Notes under the pieces: model-generated | Told to the model about the DNA's origin: nothing | Seen by the model: the letters and a program-made list of their open reading frames with translations, nothing else | Databases searched by the model: none | Made by a program: the position numbers and the translations under genes | Shown: in pieces, positions 8,077 to 16,242 of the stretch | How positions within the stretch are numbered: the stretch's first letter is position 1 | Layout of the letters: every line of letters starts with the position of its first letter | NCBI GenBank assembly: GCA_964353875.1 | Contig: CAYGXU010000030.1 | Location: forward strand, 1 to 32,789 | Direction of reading: 5' to 3' | Origin: MGNI01 sp964353875 | GTDB lineage: Bacteria > Chloroflexota > Anaerolineae > Anaerolineales > E44-bin32 | DNA: 32,789 bases

Positions 8077-9474
8077 TCACGGCCACACCCAAGATATAGA
8101 ATCCGCGCCGTTTACACCGAACCCTTCATAGATTGGAATAGGCGTGAAATCGGGCGTTGCGGCGAAGTAGAGATCCTCATTGGCAATGAAGAAAAGGCCC
8201 CCATTTTCTGGCGCCCACGTCATATAAGCGGCACTTCCCTGGAAAACCTGTAATGCCTCACGGCCGAATGGCCCTGCGTAAAGGCCTGGCATATCAGGCC
8301 GAGTAGTTTCATCGAACGCCCAGAAGCGGCCATCAGATGAAAGGACAGGCGGCTTTCCGCCGGGTGCGTCCGATAATCTCGTAACCTCCCCATCAGGAGA
8401 AATTGCGGTCAATTCGCGATCCTCCATAGCCAAAAATAGACCAACAGCGGGCTCCCAAGACAACCACCCGACTCCTGTCTCTAGGACCGGATCAGCCTCG
8501 CTTTGCCCGGGCAGGTAAAGAAAGGTCCCCTCCCGGTTCTCTTGATTGCAGCCAGCAATCCCTTCGTCTATCGTGACAAGGACAGCGCCAGCCTCAGACG
8601 CAACGACAGCATGGCTGAAAAATCCGCTCCAAAGTACTTCTATCTCCCCACTGCGAAGATCATAGGTCCGCAAGTTGGAAGAGCCGCAAGGTCCATTCCG
8701 GGTATAAATAGCAAAATGATCTTTGGAGGTCCAGCCGATCACGACTTCATCCCCACTCTCCTCAGGAATCGGATAAAGCGATCTTACCTCACGGCCGTCT
8801 GCACGAGCAGCCCAAATGCCATCCATGGCAAATCCTGCCCCTGTGCCGAGGGAATCCACGCTGGTATGCACGATGAAAATCCCATCAGGTGACCAACTCG
8901 GCCGCATTGCCTGACTAGATCCATCCGTTAATTGGGTTACCTCACCCGTCTCTGTCGAATAGACATACAAATCCAGGCTTGAATCCTTAGCTGCGCTCAT
9001 GAAAGCCAACTGGCTCCCATCCGGCGACCACGCCAGACTCTCGAAACTAATCAGGATTTGCTCAGCCTGAGTAAGAGGGTTGTCAGGATCGTTATATTCT
9101 TTGGAGGTTGTCCCGGGTGGAATAAGGAGCATAACCGTCTCAAGTTCGGCATTGGGCAGGCTGAGCGTGTAAAGATAAATATCTTCCGTTTGCGCGGAAA
9201 CATCCGCTGTGAAGAATGCAACATGCCCGCCTTTAGGAGCTGTGGTTTGCGCGAGATCGATGGAGGTAAAAGGACGCACATCCGATATATGGGTCAAACC
9301 GGCGTCATCTGGATTAAATGCCCACATGCCTCCCTGACCAGCGATCAGCAACCATGGTCCTTGTCGAGAGATCATTTTCGTGAAGGTGGCGCAGCTTAGA
9401 CCAGCCAAACCGATAATGACTATAAAAATCATCGCAGTAAGCCTCCCAGCCCTGCCTCGATCATTCCATTTCAT
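8077..9474 (-). CDS. TolB-like WD40/PD40 beta-propeller lipoprotein
   Basis: The 465-aa protein starts with a basic N-terminus, a hydrophobic stretch and the near-consensus lipobox LAGLSC, giving C28 as the likely lipidated residue, so it is expected to sit on the outer face of the membrane. The rest consists of PD40-type blades. The clearest are SLAWSPDGSQLAFMSA, MRPSWSPDGIFIVHTS and the later ISPDGE and LSSDGRFWAF, each followed by a strand of about 15-20 residues. Such propellers bind partner proteins or ligands and have no catalytic site of their own. An AGGAGGG site precedes the ATG at 9472-9474. It is flanked by long intergenic regions on both sides, so it is probably transcribed alone. 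Its partner is unknown. Confidence 0.85.
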   Translation of the reverse strand: MKWNDRGRAGRLTAMIFIVIIGLAGLSCATFTKMISRQGPWLLIAGQGGMWAFNPDDAGLTHISDVRPFTSIDLAQTTAPKGGHVAFFTADVSAQTEDIYLYTLSLPNAELETVMLLIPPGTTSKEYNDPDNPLTQAEQILISFESLAWSPDGSQLAFMSAAKDSSLDLYVYSTETGEVTQLTDGSSQAMRPSWSPDGIFIVHTSVDSLGTGAGFAMDGIWAARADGREVRSLYPIPEESGDEVVIGWTSKDHFAIYTRNGPCGSSNLRTYDLRSGEIEVLWSGFFSHAVVASEAGAVLVTIDEGIAGCNQENREGTFLYLPGQSEADPVLETGVGWLSWEPAVGLFLAMEDRELTAISPDGEVTRLSDAPGGKPPVLSSDGRFWAFDETTRPDMPGLYAGPFGREALQVFQGSAAYMTWAPENGGLFFIANEDLYFAATPDFTPIPIYEGFGVNGADSISWVWP

Positions 9475-9866
9475 ACGCCCTCCTCATTGCGATGGTTCCG
9501 ATGCACGCCTCAGATAATTCAGTGCCCAAAAACCGACCCCAGATCCATGGCATCCGAGATTGGATTTCTAAGGATATATCTTAACCTCACTCTTAGGCAA
9601 GGTGGGTCCTCCTTTGCCATTGACCATACCCATCGTGCTTGCCCGCGAATAAATACCTTCCCAATTGGTATGAGCCATTCTGATGGTCGATCGAATCAGA
9701 TCAGGTATTAGTGGCATTAGAGCAATTCTGGCACTCGCCAGACCTTTGCTTACCTCGCTCCTTTTGCGTGGGGCTTTGTCCACCCTGGCAATATTTCGCC
9801 TTTACATCTTCGTTAGGGTATGATTAATTATTATCCAAAAAGCTCAGAAGATATATAAAATCGCCA
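9475..9866. other. Intergenic region between divergent genes
   Basis: The stretch separates the propeller lipoprotein (minus) and the Memo-family gene (plus) and must hold both promoters. A 71-codon minus frame (9568-9783) exists but has no ribosome binding site and no recognisable product. The last 20 bases hold the -10-like TATAAA just before the Memo gene. Confidence 0.5.
9852..9866 (+). promoter_or_regulatory. Possible -10 box of a leaderless transcript
   Basis: TATATAAAA (9852-9860, with TATAAA at 9854-9859) ends 7 nt before the ATG at 9867, the distance normally separating a -10 box from the transcription start. No Shine-Dalgarno sequence is present between it and the ATG. The mRNA may therefore begin at or next to the start codon. 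No good -35 box was identified. Confidence 0.4.
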
Positions 9867-11093
9867 ATGATCAGCTACCTACCTAAACTCCGTCGGGTGA
9901 ATGCAAATCCGGTCATCCAAAACGGAAGACCTTATATTCTTTTGCAGGATCCCCTAAAGCTCTCAGAAAATTCAATCATCCTGCCTCAGAATGTAGTGCC
10001 TTTGCTTAGCCTATGCGACGGCACGCGAGACGCCCAAAGCCTGAGCGCTGCCCTGGCTATTCGTCACGGACAAATGATCCCCTCGACAGAGATTGAACGT
10101 CTCCTCAATGCCCTGGATGAGGCTTTTTTGCTGGAGAACGAGCGCTTCATGAAAGCAATGGGTCAAGCCCTCTATGAATATCGCCAGGCGCCCTTTCGGA
10201 AAGCCATTCTCGCAGGAGTATCGTACCCCTCCGAAAAGGATGCGCTCCGGGATCTTCTGCAAAGCCATCTTGCCGGCTCAGCCGAGCACGTCGAAACCAC
10301 CGACATCTTAGGGTTGGTCAGCCCTCATATCGACTTCCAACGAGGTGGACAGGTGTATGCCGCCATCTGGTCACGTGTTACTCAGGCTTTGCAGGAGGTG
10401 GACCTGGCAATCATCTTCGGCACGGATCACTTCGGTGAGGGTGCCCCGCTGAGTCTTACCCGTCAGCATTACGCCACGCCTTACGGTATTCTTCCCACGG
10501 CACAAGATTTGGTGAACACCTTGACGAAAGCCATCGGGGAAGAAAGCGCTTTTGCGGGTGAGCTCTACCACCAGAGCGAGCACTCCATTGAACTGGCTGC
10601 GGTTTGGCTCCATCATATGCGGCAGGGAGAACCGTGTGAATTGCTCCCCATCCTGTGCGGTTCCTTCGAGCGGTTTTTCACCAGCGATTCTCAACCCGAA
10701 GAGGATCCTCTCATCACAAAATTCCTCGCCGCACTCCAGGAGATCACTGCGAATCGAAGGGTGATCGTTGTCGCAGCCGCGGATCTTTCCCACGTCGGAC
10801 CGGTTTTTGGAGGCCATCCCATTGATCTCCTGGGCCGAGCCCGCCTGGAAGCAGTAGATCAAGAGTTGATTAATCGGATATGTGGCAGTGATCCACAGGG
10901 ATTCTTCGAGGCAATCCGACAGGTCGAGGATCGCAACAACGTCTGTGGCCTGGCTCCCATCTATCTCACGCTGCGATTGCTCAGCCCCATCCAAGGCGAA
11001 TTGGTCGCCTACGATCGATGTCCCGCCGATTCTCAAGGAACCTCCCTGGTATCCGTATGCGGAATCGTGCTCAGAGAACCCAACTCGGACTGA
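9867..11093 (+). CDS. Memo-family protein (AmmeMemoRadiSam protein B type) with PqqD/RRE-like N-terminus
   Basis: Residues about 113-400 of this 408-aa protein match the Memo/AmrB family: AGVSYPSE (116-123), SPHIDFQRGG with H154, GTDHFG with H188, EHSIE with H239, DLSHVG with H309 and NNVCGLAPI with C360. These are the positions of the conserved His and Cys residues of the Memo cleft, which is related to class III extradiol dioxygenases. The family is normally about 260-290 residues. The extra N-terminal ~110 residues contain LLSLCDGTRDAQSL...IERLLNALDEAFLLE, which reads like a PqqD-type winged helix (the fold used as RiPP recognition element). The 89-aa gene follows after 19 bp. No AmrA or AmrS partner is visible; a different radical SAM gene converges on this pair. 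Confidence 0.85.
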   Translation: MISYLPKLRRVNANPVIQNGRPYILLQDPLKLSENSIILPQNVVPLLSLCDGTRDAQSLSAALAIRHGQMIPSTEIERLLNALDEAFLLENERFMKAMGQALYEYRQAPFRKAILAGVSYPSEKDALRDLLQSHLAGSAEHVETTDILGLVSPHIDFQRGGQVYAAIWSRVTQALQEVDLAIIFGTDHFGEGAPLSLTRQHYATPYGILPTAQDLVNTLTKAIGEESAFAGELYHQSEHSIELAAVWLHHMRQGEPCELLPILCGSFERFFTSDSQPEEDPLITKFLAALQEITANRRVIVVAAADLSHVGPVFGGHPIDLLGRARLEAVDQELINRICGSDPQGFFEAIRQVEDRNNVCGLAPIYLTLRLLSPIQGELVAYDRCPADSQGTSLVSVCGIVLREPNSD

Positions 11094-11112
11094 TTGAAGG
11101 GAGAGGGATTAT

Positions 11113-11382
11113 ATGGGGAAAATCATCAGCCTGCACCATTACGGCTTGCTCCCTGGAGCAGATGAGGCGCGCTTCGAACAGGCGCTTCGCCAGGCACAAG
11201 AAAGCGGACTTTTACGACTTCCCGACCTGGTTGACTATCACTTTATCAAAGGTATCAAAGGGGAATGGTGTGGACGACTTGCTGCGGTATGGATTTATGA
11301 GAGCCGGGAAGAGGAGATCCTTGCGCCCTTCCTAGATTGTGACCCCGACCGGATTGAGTTCACCTCCTATGAGGTGATGTAA
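11113..11382 (+). CDS. Small hypothetical protein (89 aa) downstream of the Memo gene
   Basis: No family was recognised with certainty. The protein has no signal peptide, and the pattern of KIISLHHYGLLPG, helix, DYHFIKGIKG, AAVWIYES, helix and EFTSYEV resembles the ferredoxin-like alpha/beta dimer fold of antibiotic biosynthesis monooxygenase or EthD-type small proteins, which is an impression from the spacing of strands and helices only. It is preceded by GAAGGGAGAGGG, begins 19 bp after the Memo gene stop and ends 7 bp before a terminator hairpin. It is therefore almost surely in the same transcript as the Memo gene and likely to work with it. Confidence 0.75.
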   Translation: MGKIISLHHYGLLPGADEARFEQALRQAQESGLLRLPDLVDYHFIKGIKGEWCGRLAAVWIYESREEEILAPFLDCDPDRIEFTSYEVM

Positions 11383-11389
11383 AATCTTA

Positions 11390-11424
11390 GACCCTGCCAG
11401 AGGTTCAGAAACTCCGGCAGGGTC
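11390..11424. terminator. Bidirectional terminator hairpin between convergent genes
   Basis: GACCCTGCCAGAG (11390-11402) faces CTCCGGCAGGGTC (11412-11424) with 12 of 13 pairs and a 9-nt loop. It lies 8 bp after the stop codon of the 89-aa gene and 18 bp after that of the radical SAM gene. On the minus strand it is followed by TAAGATTTT, a short T-run, and on the plus strand by no T-run. Confidence 0.7.
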
Positions 11425-11441
11425 ACTTAACGGAATCCGCT

Positions 11442-12440
11442 TCAAATCATCTGATAAAAGGCTTTCGGTTGAAGCTCGGGGAATTCCTCGTGTCCCACCA
11501 GATGCCGGCGCACATCGACACAAAGGTGGCATTTCCCGGCATACCCCCCTTTCGTTTCCTCGTACCCATAAGATTCTTGAGCGAATCGATATAGCCCATA
11601 CGAGCCCGAATGGATCAGGATATCAATTAATTTCGGATAACATCCCTGGCGGAAATCCTCCAAGATCTGAGGCAGATCATGCCAATTTCCAACAGTCAAG
11701 CCTCCGCAGAATCCGGAGATGAAGTTGCCATACAGGTCAAAATGAGAATGATGGGCATACAGAATCTCATGGCGGCAATTCTCCCCCCGGATTGCAGTTG
11801 CAGGATGCCTGGGAGTTAGATGCCCCAGGCGGTACCCCGAACGCCCTCCTGAGATCAACCCATACCCCCGCCAAAATAATTCGCCTGCCCCATGGGTTCC
11901 ATAAAGTTCAATATATTTCTCCAGCAGTACAGGCATTTCCGGATCGAAGGAGCCGATCTGATCCAGCCACTCAGGCAGGTAAACGATCGTTCCCTGACGC
12001 CCGAAGATTTCCAGAGCCTTTTGGATGGCCAGAAGAGTGCGCTTGGGCGGGATGGTCTCGGCGTGGAAAGGAGAGCAACTGATCAGGGCTGCTCGCAGAC
12101 CAACGCTTCTTAACGCGCGGAAACGCTCTTCCACCAACGTTTCACGCACACACCAGCCGGCATTCGTCTCGACGTAATTGGGGATGCCCAATTCGGTCGC
12201 TATCTCCGCTGCCTGCAGTAGAAGCGGAAAATTCAGGAATGGTTCGCCCCCTGTGAGATGGACTTGAAATGGTTGCGGCCACTGCCGGGTCGCTTTTATA
12301 GCCCCCCTCACCTGCTCCAGCTCCATCCAATCCTGCCATCCCGGCCCACAGTTATAGAGGCAATGAGCACACGCTGCCTGACACTTATAGGAAAGGATCA
12401 GACCCAAGTCGGAAGGCTGGAGCGGTGGGAAAGAAGGCAT
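11442..12440 (-). CDS. Radical SAM protein with SPASM-like C-terminal cysteines
   Basis: The 332-aa enzyme has the CxxxCxxC motif that holds the SAM-binding 4Fe-4S cluster (C20, C24, C27 within YKCQAACAHCLYN) and the GGEP motif at 64-67. Downstream, C222, G238NFISGFC245 and C304-x-x-C307 have the layout of a shortened SPASM/twitch domain, expected to hold an auxiliary iron-sulfur cluster. That architecture is typical of peptide-modifying and some small-molecule radical SAM enzymes; AmrS of the AmmeMemoRadiSam trio belongs to another subgroup. The substrate is unknown. The gene converges on the Memo-family gene and shares its terminator, which hints at a functional link without an operon. A palindrome (12452-12471) sits just upstream of the start codon. 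Confidence 0.85.
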   Translation of the reverse strand: MPSFPPLQPSDLGLILSYKCQAACAHCLYNCGPGWQDWMELEQVRGAIKATRQWPQPFQVHLTGGEPFLNFPLLLQAAEIATELGIPNYVETNAGWCVRETLVEERFRALRSVGLRAALISCSPFHAETIPPKRTLLAIQKALEIFGRQGTIVYLPEWLDQIGSFDPEMPVLLEKYIELYGTHGAGELFWRGYGLISGGRSGYRLGHLTPRHPATAIRGENCRHEILYAHHSHFDLYGNFISGFCGGLTVGNWHDLPQILEDFRQGCYPKLIDILIHSGSYGLYRFAQESYGYEETKGGYAGKCHLCVDVRRHLVGHEEFPELQPKAFYQMI

Positions 12441-12451
12441 GTCGAACCTCA

Positions 12452-12471
12452 GCTCCAGTATAACCTGGAGC
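12452..12471. promoter_or_regulatory. Palindrome overlapping the radical SAM promoter or leader
   Basis: GCTCCAG (12452-12458) and CTGGAGC (12465-12471) form a perfect 7-bp inverted repeat with a 6-bp centre, 11 bp upstream of the radical SAM start codon on the minus strand. Read on that strand the centre gives GTTATACTGG, a -10-like TATACT. It could be an operator covering the promoter or a hairpin in the leader. Confidence 0.5.
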
Positions 12472-12608
12472 GCAGGCGTTATAAATCCTTACGACAAGGG
12501 TTCAGCCTAGACCCCTTGCACAAGTTCCCTTATTAGACATACAATCGCTGCTTACTCAACGCTTATTCTAAAAGAGCGCAAAGCGGTACAGCTTCAGGAG
12601 GGGTGCCC

Positions 12609-14189
12609 ATGGATAAAAAAATGACACTGCGAGGACTTCTTCCAATATGTTTTGCCTTGTTACTGGCCGGTTTGGCTTGCGGGCTGGGCGCTGAAGCGGC
12701 ACAGCCCTCCATAACCATCAACTACCCTGCAGGTGGATCGACTTTTAAGATGGGCGAGCCGCTTGAAATCCTATCCACCGCCTCTGCTGGAGCGGGTGTC
12801 GCCCGAGTCGAACTGATTATCAACGGGCAGATTGTGCATGTCGTTAACGCCCCCGAAGGACACCCGACCACCTTCGCTGCCATCCAACCATGGATACCTA
12901 GCGCAGAAGGGGAAATAAGCGTTTCAGTCGTGGCCTACGACACCAAGGGACAAGCTTCCTCACCCGCGACCATTCGGGTTCAAGTTGTCACTCAGGAGGT
13001 AGCGGCAACTCGGACTTTAGCGCCCGAACCAACCTTCACCTCCACACCTGTGCCCCCGACCATCGAGAGCTGCACCTATGACGCCTCCTTTGTGACCGAT
13101 GTCACCATCCCACCCGATACTGTGATTACCCCTGGCTCATCTTTCACCAAGATCTGGCGTGTGATGAATACAGGCACATGCGATTGGGAGACCGGCTTTC
13201 AATTGGTTTTCGCCAGCGGTGAACAGATGGGAGGGTCCGCTTCGGCGCCGATCCCTGATACTACCGCGAGTTCTACTGTGGACATCAACGTGGGTCTCAT
13301 CGCCCCAACCTCTTATGGTGGTCATACCGGTGTATGGCGCCTTCGAACGAATGACGGGACCATTTTCGGTCCCTATCTCACCGTGACCATCATCATTCCA
13401 CAGCCGGCGACCATCACGCCCACAAACACCCCTCCTCCCACGACGACAAGCACGCCAACCGTGACCCCTTCTCCCGAAGCAAAGGTGGAGACCGTTTTAG
13501 TACAAATCTCGGTGAACAGCGGAAGCATCGCAAACCCTGTCGCCACATGTCCTGCCGGGAGTATTGTGACCAGCGGCGGCTTCGCGGTCAATATAGATGT
13601 CCTCCCCTATACACACTCCCAAAGCGGCAATGGCTGGGCGCTCTATGTGAAAAACAACTCCGGCACGAGCAAGCTCGCCAATGTCTATGCCTATTGCCTC
13701 AAAGGTCCGAGTGGAACCTCCACTCAAGTTTACACACAAGTAACGGTTGCAGCAGGCAATATTGGTCACCCGGTAGCCGAATGCCCCGCCGGCAGTGTGG
13801 TGACCGGCGGGGGATGGGCTTCGAAATCCGATGGAAGCCTGATTGTCTACAACAGCAGCATGTCGGGTAATGGCTGGCAGATTTATGCGCAAAATACCAG
13901 CGGATCAAGCCAATTGCTGAATGCCTATGCCCTATGTCTTTCTGGTACCGGTGGCTCGACTAGCCAGGTGGTTGTTCAGGACACCATCCCTGCCAGCGGA
14001 ACCGGTGGAGTAGAGGCAACATGCCCCGCTGGCACACTTGCCAGCGGGGGCGGATTCGCGGGCAGCACAGATCTGAATATCTACAACACCTCCATGTATG
14101 GCAGTAACAGCTGGACAGTATATGCACAAAACACGAGTGCATCTGGCAAACTGCTGAATTCGTATGCCATCTGCCTTAGCATGCCATAG
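12609..14189 (+). CDS. Large lipoprotein with Ig-like, NBR1-Ig-like and three tandem C-terminal repeats
   Basis: The start is the ATG at 12609, with AGGAG at 12596-12600 (8 nt); the earlier GTG at 12603 would be too close. The signal ends in LAGLACG, so C24 is probably lipidated and the 526-aa protein exposed outside. Residues about 33-128 form an Ig-like domain (PSITINYPAGGSTF to TIRVQV). A Pro/Thr linker follows, then about 155-264 are an NBR1-type Ig-like domain (SFTKIWRVMNTGTCDWETGFQL). A second TPT-rich linker leads to three repeats of ~73 residues (294-366, 373-446, 453-526), each with CPAGS-x-VTxGG, a GNGWxxYxxN block and a final YAxCL. Each repeat has two cysteines (314/363, 392/443, 472/522), a likely disulfide. 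It is probably a cell-surface binding protein; the ligand is unknown. Confidence 0.85.
   Translation: MDKKMTLRGLLPICFALLLAGLACGLGAEAAQPSITINYPAGGSTFKMGEPLEILSTASAGAGVARVELIINGQIVHVVNAPEGHPTTFAAIQPWIPSAEGEISVSVVAYDTKGQASSPATIRVQVVTQEVAATRTLAPEPTFTSTPVPPTIESCTYDASFVTDVTIPPDTVITPGSSFTKIWRVMNTGTCDWETGFQLVFASGEQMGGSASAPIPDTTASSTVDINVGLIAPTSYGGHTGVWRLRTNDGTIFGPYLTVTIIIPQPATITPTNTPPPTTTSTPTVTPSPEAKVETVLVQISVNSGSIANPVATCPAGSIVTSGGFAVNIDVLPYTHSQSGNGWALYVKNNSGTSKLANVYAYCLKGPSGTSTQVYTQVTVAAGNIGHPVAECPAGSVVTGGGWASKSDGSLIVYNSSMSGNGWQIYAQNTSGSSQLLNAYALCLSGTGGSTSQVVVQDTIPASGTGGVEATCPAGTLASGGGFAGSTDLNIYNTSMYGSNSWTVYAQNTSASGKLLNSYAICLSMP
13488..14186 (+). repeat. Three tandem coding repeats in the lipoprotein gene
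   Basis: The region encodes three ~73-residue units (about 13488-13706, 13725-13946 and 13965-14186) that share CPAG, GG[FWG], NGW or NSW, YA[QK]N and YA[YLI]CL blocks. The units differ at many positions, so they are old duplications and not a recent expansion. Confidence 0.85.
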
Positions 14190-14214
14190 TCCGGAAAGAT
14201 CCCAACGGAAGGGG

Positions 14215-14253
14215 AAACCTCCCGCCACCTGGAACATGGCGGGAGGCTTTTAT
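14215..14253 (+). terminator. Intrinsic terminator after the lipoprotein gene
   Basis: CCTCCCGCCA (14218-14227) pairs perfectly with TGGCGGGAGG (14237-14246), with a 9-nt loop, followed by CTTTTATAT. It lies 28 bp after the stop codon of the lipoprotein gene. Confidence 0.92.
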
Positions 14254-14667
14254 ATCAAACAGTTGAGCTGCAAATCATTCGAAACCTGCGTTTGCAGGCG
14301 CCGCTGGGACGATTAATCAACACACCACCCCTGCAACGGATACATCCATTGAACAAAAACCGGGCAAGATGACCCTATTTCATCACCATGAAAAAGGTCA
14401 TTGCGCCAACAATCCGGACCACATGGAATTGAGTGAGCACTTTCATATAAGAAGACCTGGGGAGAGCCCGCTCGCCATCGAAAGAACTCTACATCGACGT
14501 AAATGATCGAAGAACAGCGAATTGCTTACAGATAAAACCCGAAATAGCGACATGTGTTAGTTGCGCTCGAGCGTCCGTTTCTCTATAATCGCATAAAGGG
14601 CCTGATCTAACTACATCACAAATCCTGGCCTTCCTATCCGCCTTCACATACCTAGAGAGGCTCAACC
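14254..14667. other. Intergenic region upstream of the sugar kinase gene
   Basis: No gene was seen in this 414-bp stretch. A small hairpin-like CCTGCGTTTGCAGG (14286-14299) matches, in reverse, the CTGCAAACGCAG that begins both copies of the dispersed element, but the rest of the element is absent. The promoter of the kinase-lyase pair should be here. The GAGAGG at 14655-14660 is the ribosome binding site. Confidence 0.5.
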
Positions 14668-16170
14668 ATGGAATATCTCATTGCTCACGATGTTGGAACG
14701 AGCGGTGACAAAGCCGCTCTACTCAGAGTGGATGGCCATGTCCTGGCAACCGATTCCGAACCCTATCCCACGCATTACCCGAGACCGCTTTGGGCTGAAC
14801 AGGATCCCGAAGACCTTTGGCAGGCTGTCGGTGTGACAACCCAACGACTGCTGCAGACCACCAGGGTTCAGCCATCGGATGTCCTGGCGCTCTCGTTTTC
14901 ATCTCAAATGGTTAATGCCATCTTCCTCGATGGCCAGGGTCGACCTCTGCGGCCAGCGATTAATTGGCTGGACGGACGGGCTGGCGAAGAGGCTCATCAG
15001 GTGATGCGTAAGCTGGGTGGGCCGAAGATCTTCGCTGCACTGGTGGGCGCAACGCTCACTGGGAAAGACCTGCTGCCGAAATACCTGTGGATGAAACGGA
15101 ATGAATCCGAGCTATATCAAAAAGCAGCCGCGATCGTCGATGTCAGTGGTTATATCTTATTGCGAGCCACAGGCAAGTTGGTCTACGAGTGGAGCACCGC
15201 CAGTGTAACCGGCCTATTTAATTTGAAATCAAAAAGCTGGGACACCGGGCTGATGCGTTTCTTCGGGATTGATGCAACCAAATTCCCCGACCTGGTACAT
15301 TCTTGCGAAAACGTAGGAGGGCTGACAGAAGAGGCGGCCTCGGCCCTTGGCCTGCGCGCAGGCACGCCGGTGATTGCCGGCGCCGGGGATGCCATGACAG
15401 CAGCAGTGGGCTCCGGGGCTGTGGCGGATGGCGATGGACACCTCTGCTTGGGAACTTCTGGCTTTGTGGGTATCGTCACTACTCGTAGGGTCACCGGGCG
15501 GCGAGGCATTGTCACCCTCCAATCCGCTGATCCCGAGAAGCTCCTCCTGGTTGGAGAAACAGAGACTTGCGGAGAATGTCTGCGTTGGGCGGCACGCGAG
15601 TTGTATTCAACCGAACCCGGCCATGCTGCCTATACTCTCATGGACCAGGTTGTGGCTGATACTCAACCTGGCTCGGGCGGCTTGCTCTTCACGCCATGGA
15701 TGTACGGCGAGCGCTCGCCCATTTCCGATGAGCGCGCCCGCGCCTCTTTCATCAACCTCGGGGCGAATCACACTCGTGCTCAAATGACGCGCGCCATTTA
15801 TGAAGGCGTCGCTTTCAACCTGCGCTGGATCCTGGAATCCATCGCTGCTCATTTCAAGTTACGCCCGGATCCTATTCGAGTGATTGGTGGAGGAGCACGC
15901 GGGCTTCCATGGTTGCGGATCATCACTGATGTGACCGGACTAACCCTAGAGAGCGTATCTCACCCCCAGGAGGCCTCTGCTGTGGGAGCGGCATTGCTGG
16001 CCGCCGTCGGCATGCAGGTGGTTCCCTCAATCGAGGCAATCAAACCTTTGGTCGCGGTTGCAGAAGTGATTGAGCCAGATTCTGCCTCCCGGCCTGAGTA
16101 CGAACAACTCTACCGAGCATTTAAGTGTATTTATCCTGCATTAAGAAAGATTTGTCATACATTGAATTGA
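14668..16170 (+). CDS. FGGY-family carbohydrate kinase, xylulokinase-like
   Basis: The 500-aa protein has the usual length of the FGGY family and its two actin-like halves. The phosphate 1 motif is DVGTSGDKAAL (9-19). WLDGRA follows in the first domain, AGAGDAMTAAVGSGA in the middle contains the catalytic aspartate, and IGGGARGLPWLRIITD and HPQEASAVGAALLA close the second half, as in xylulokinases. The likely reaction is ATP-dependent phosphorylation of a ketose or polyol in the cytoplasm; xylulose is the best guess, but FGGY substrates are hard to call by eye. It has GAGAGG 7 nt before the ATG. The S1P-lyase-like gene follows after 72 bp on the same strand, without an intervening terminator, which suggests one transcript. 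Confidence 0.87.
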   Translation: MEYLIAHDVGTSGDKAALLRVDGHVLATDSEPYPTHYPRPLWAEQDPEDLWQAVGVTTQRLLQTTRVQPSDVLALSFSSQMVNAIFLDGQGRPLRPAINWLDGRAGEEAHQVMRKLGGPKIFAALVGATLTGKDLLPKYLWMKRNESELYQKAAAIVDVSGYILLRATGKLVYEWSTASVTGLFNLKSKSWDTGLMRFFGIDATKFPDLVHSCENVGGLTEEAASALGLRAGTPVIAGAGDAMTAAVGSGAVADGDGHLCLGTSGFVGIVTTRRVTGRRGIVTLQSADPEKLLLVGETETCGECLRWAARELYSTEPGHAAYTLMDQVVADTQPGSGGLLFTPWMYGERSPISDERARASFINLGANHTRAQMTRAIYEGVAFNLRWILESIAAHFKLRPDPIRVIGGGARGLPWLRIITDVTGLTLESVSHPQEASAVGAALLAAVGMQVVPSIEAIKPLVAVAEVIEPDSASRPEYEQLYRAFKCIYPALRKICHTLN

Positions 16171-16242
16171 GGGAAATCATCTCGACTACTAAAAATCAGA
16201 TCGAACCCATGAAAGACCTGCTAGACAATCTTGGAGGATAGG

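Noticed and set aside
9568..9783. 71-codon minus frame between the propeller and Memo genes
   Set aside because: No ribosome binding site and no recognisable product; it lies in the promoter region of two divergent genes.
10371..11036. 221-codon minus frame inside the Memo gene
   Set aside because: It is an antisense shadow of a gene with clear family motifs.
11442..12440. AmrS, the radical SAM partner of the AmmeMemoRadiSam system
   Set aside because: The SPASM-like cysteines and convergent orientation do not fit AmrS; only the closeness to the Memo gene suggested it.
13497..13892. 131-codon minus frame inside the lipoprotein gene
   Set aside because: It is antisense to the tandem repeats, whose regular composition keeps the frame open.
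14286..14299. CCTGCGTTTGCAGG as a third copy of the dispersed element
   Set aside because: Only the short CTGCAAACGCAG motif matches; the arms and the rest are absent.
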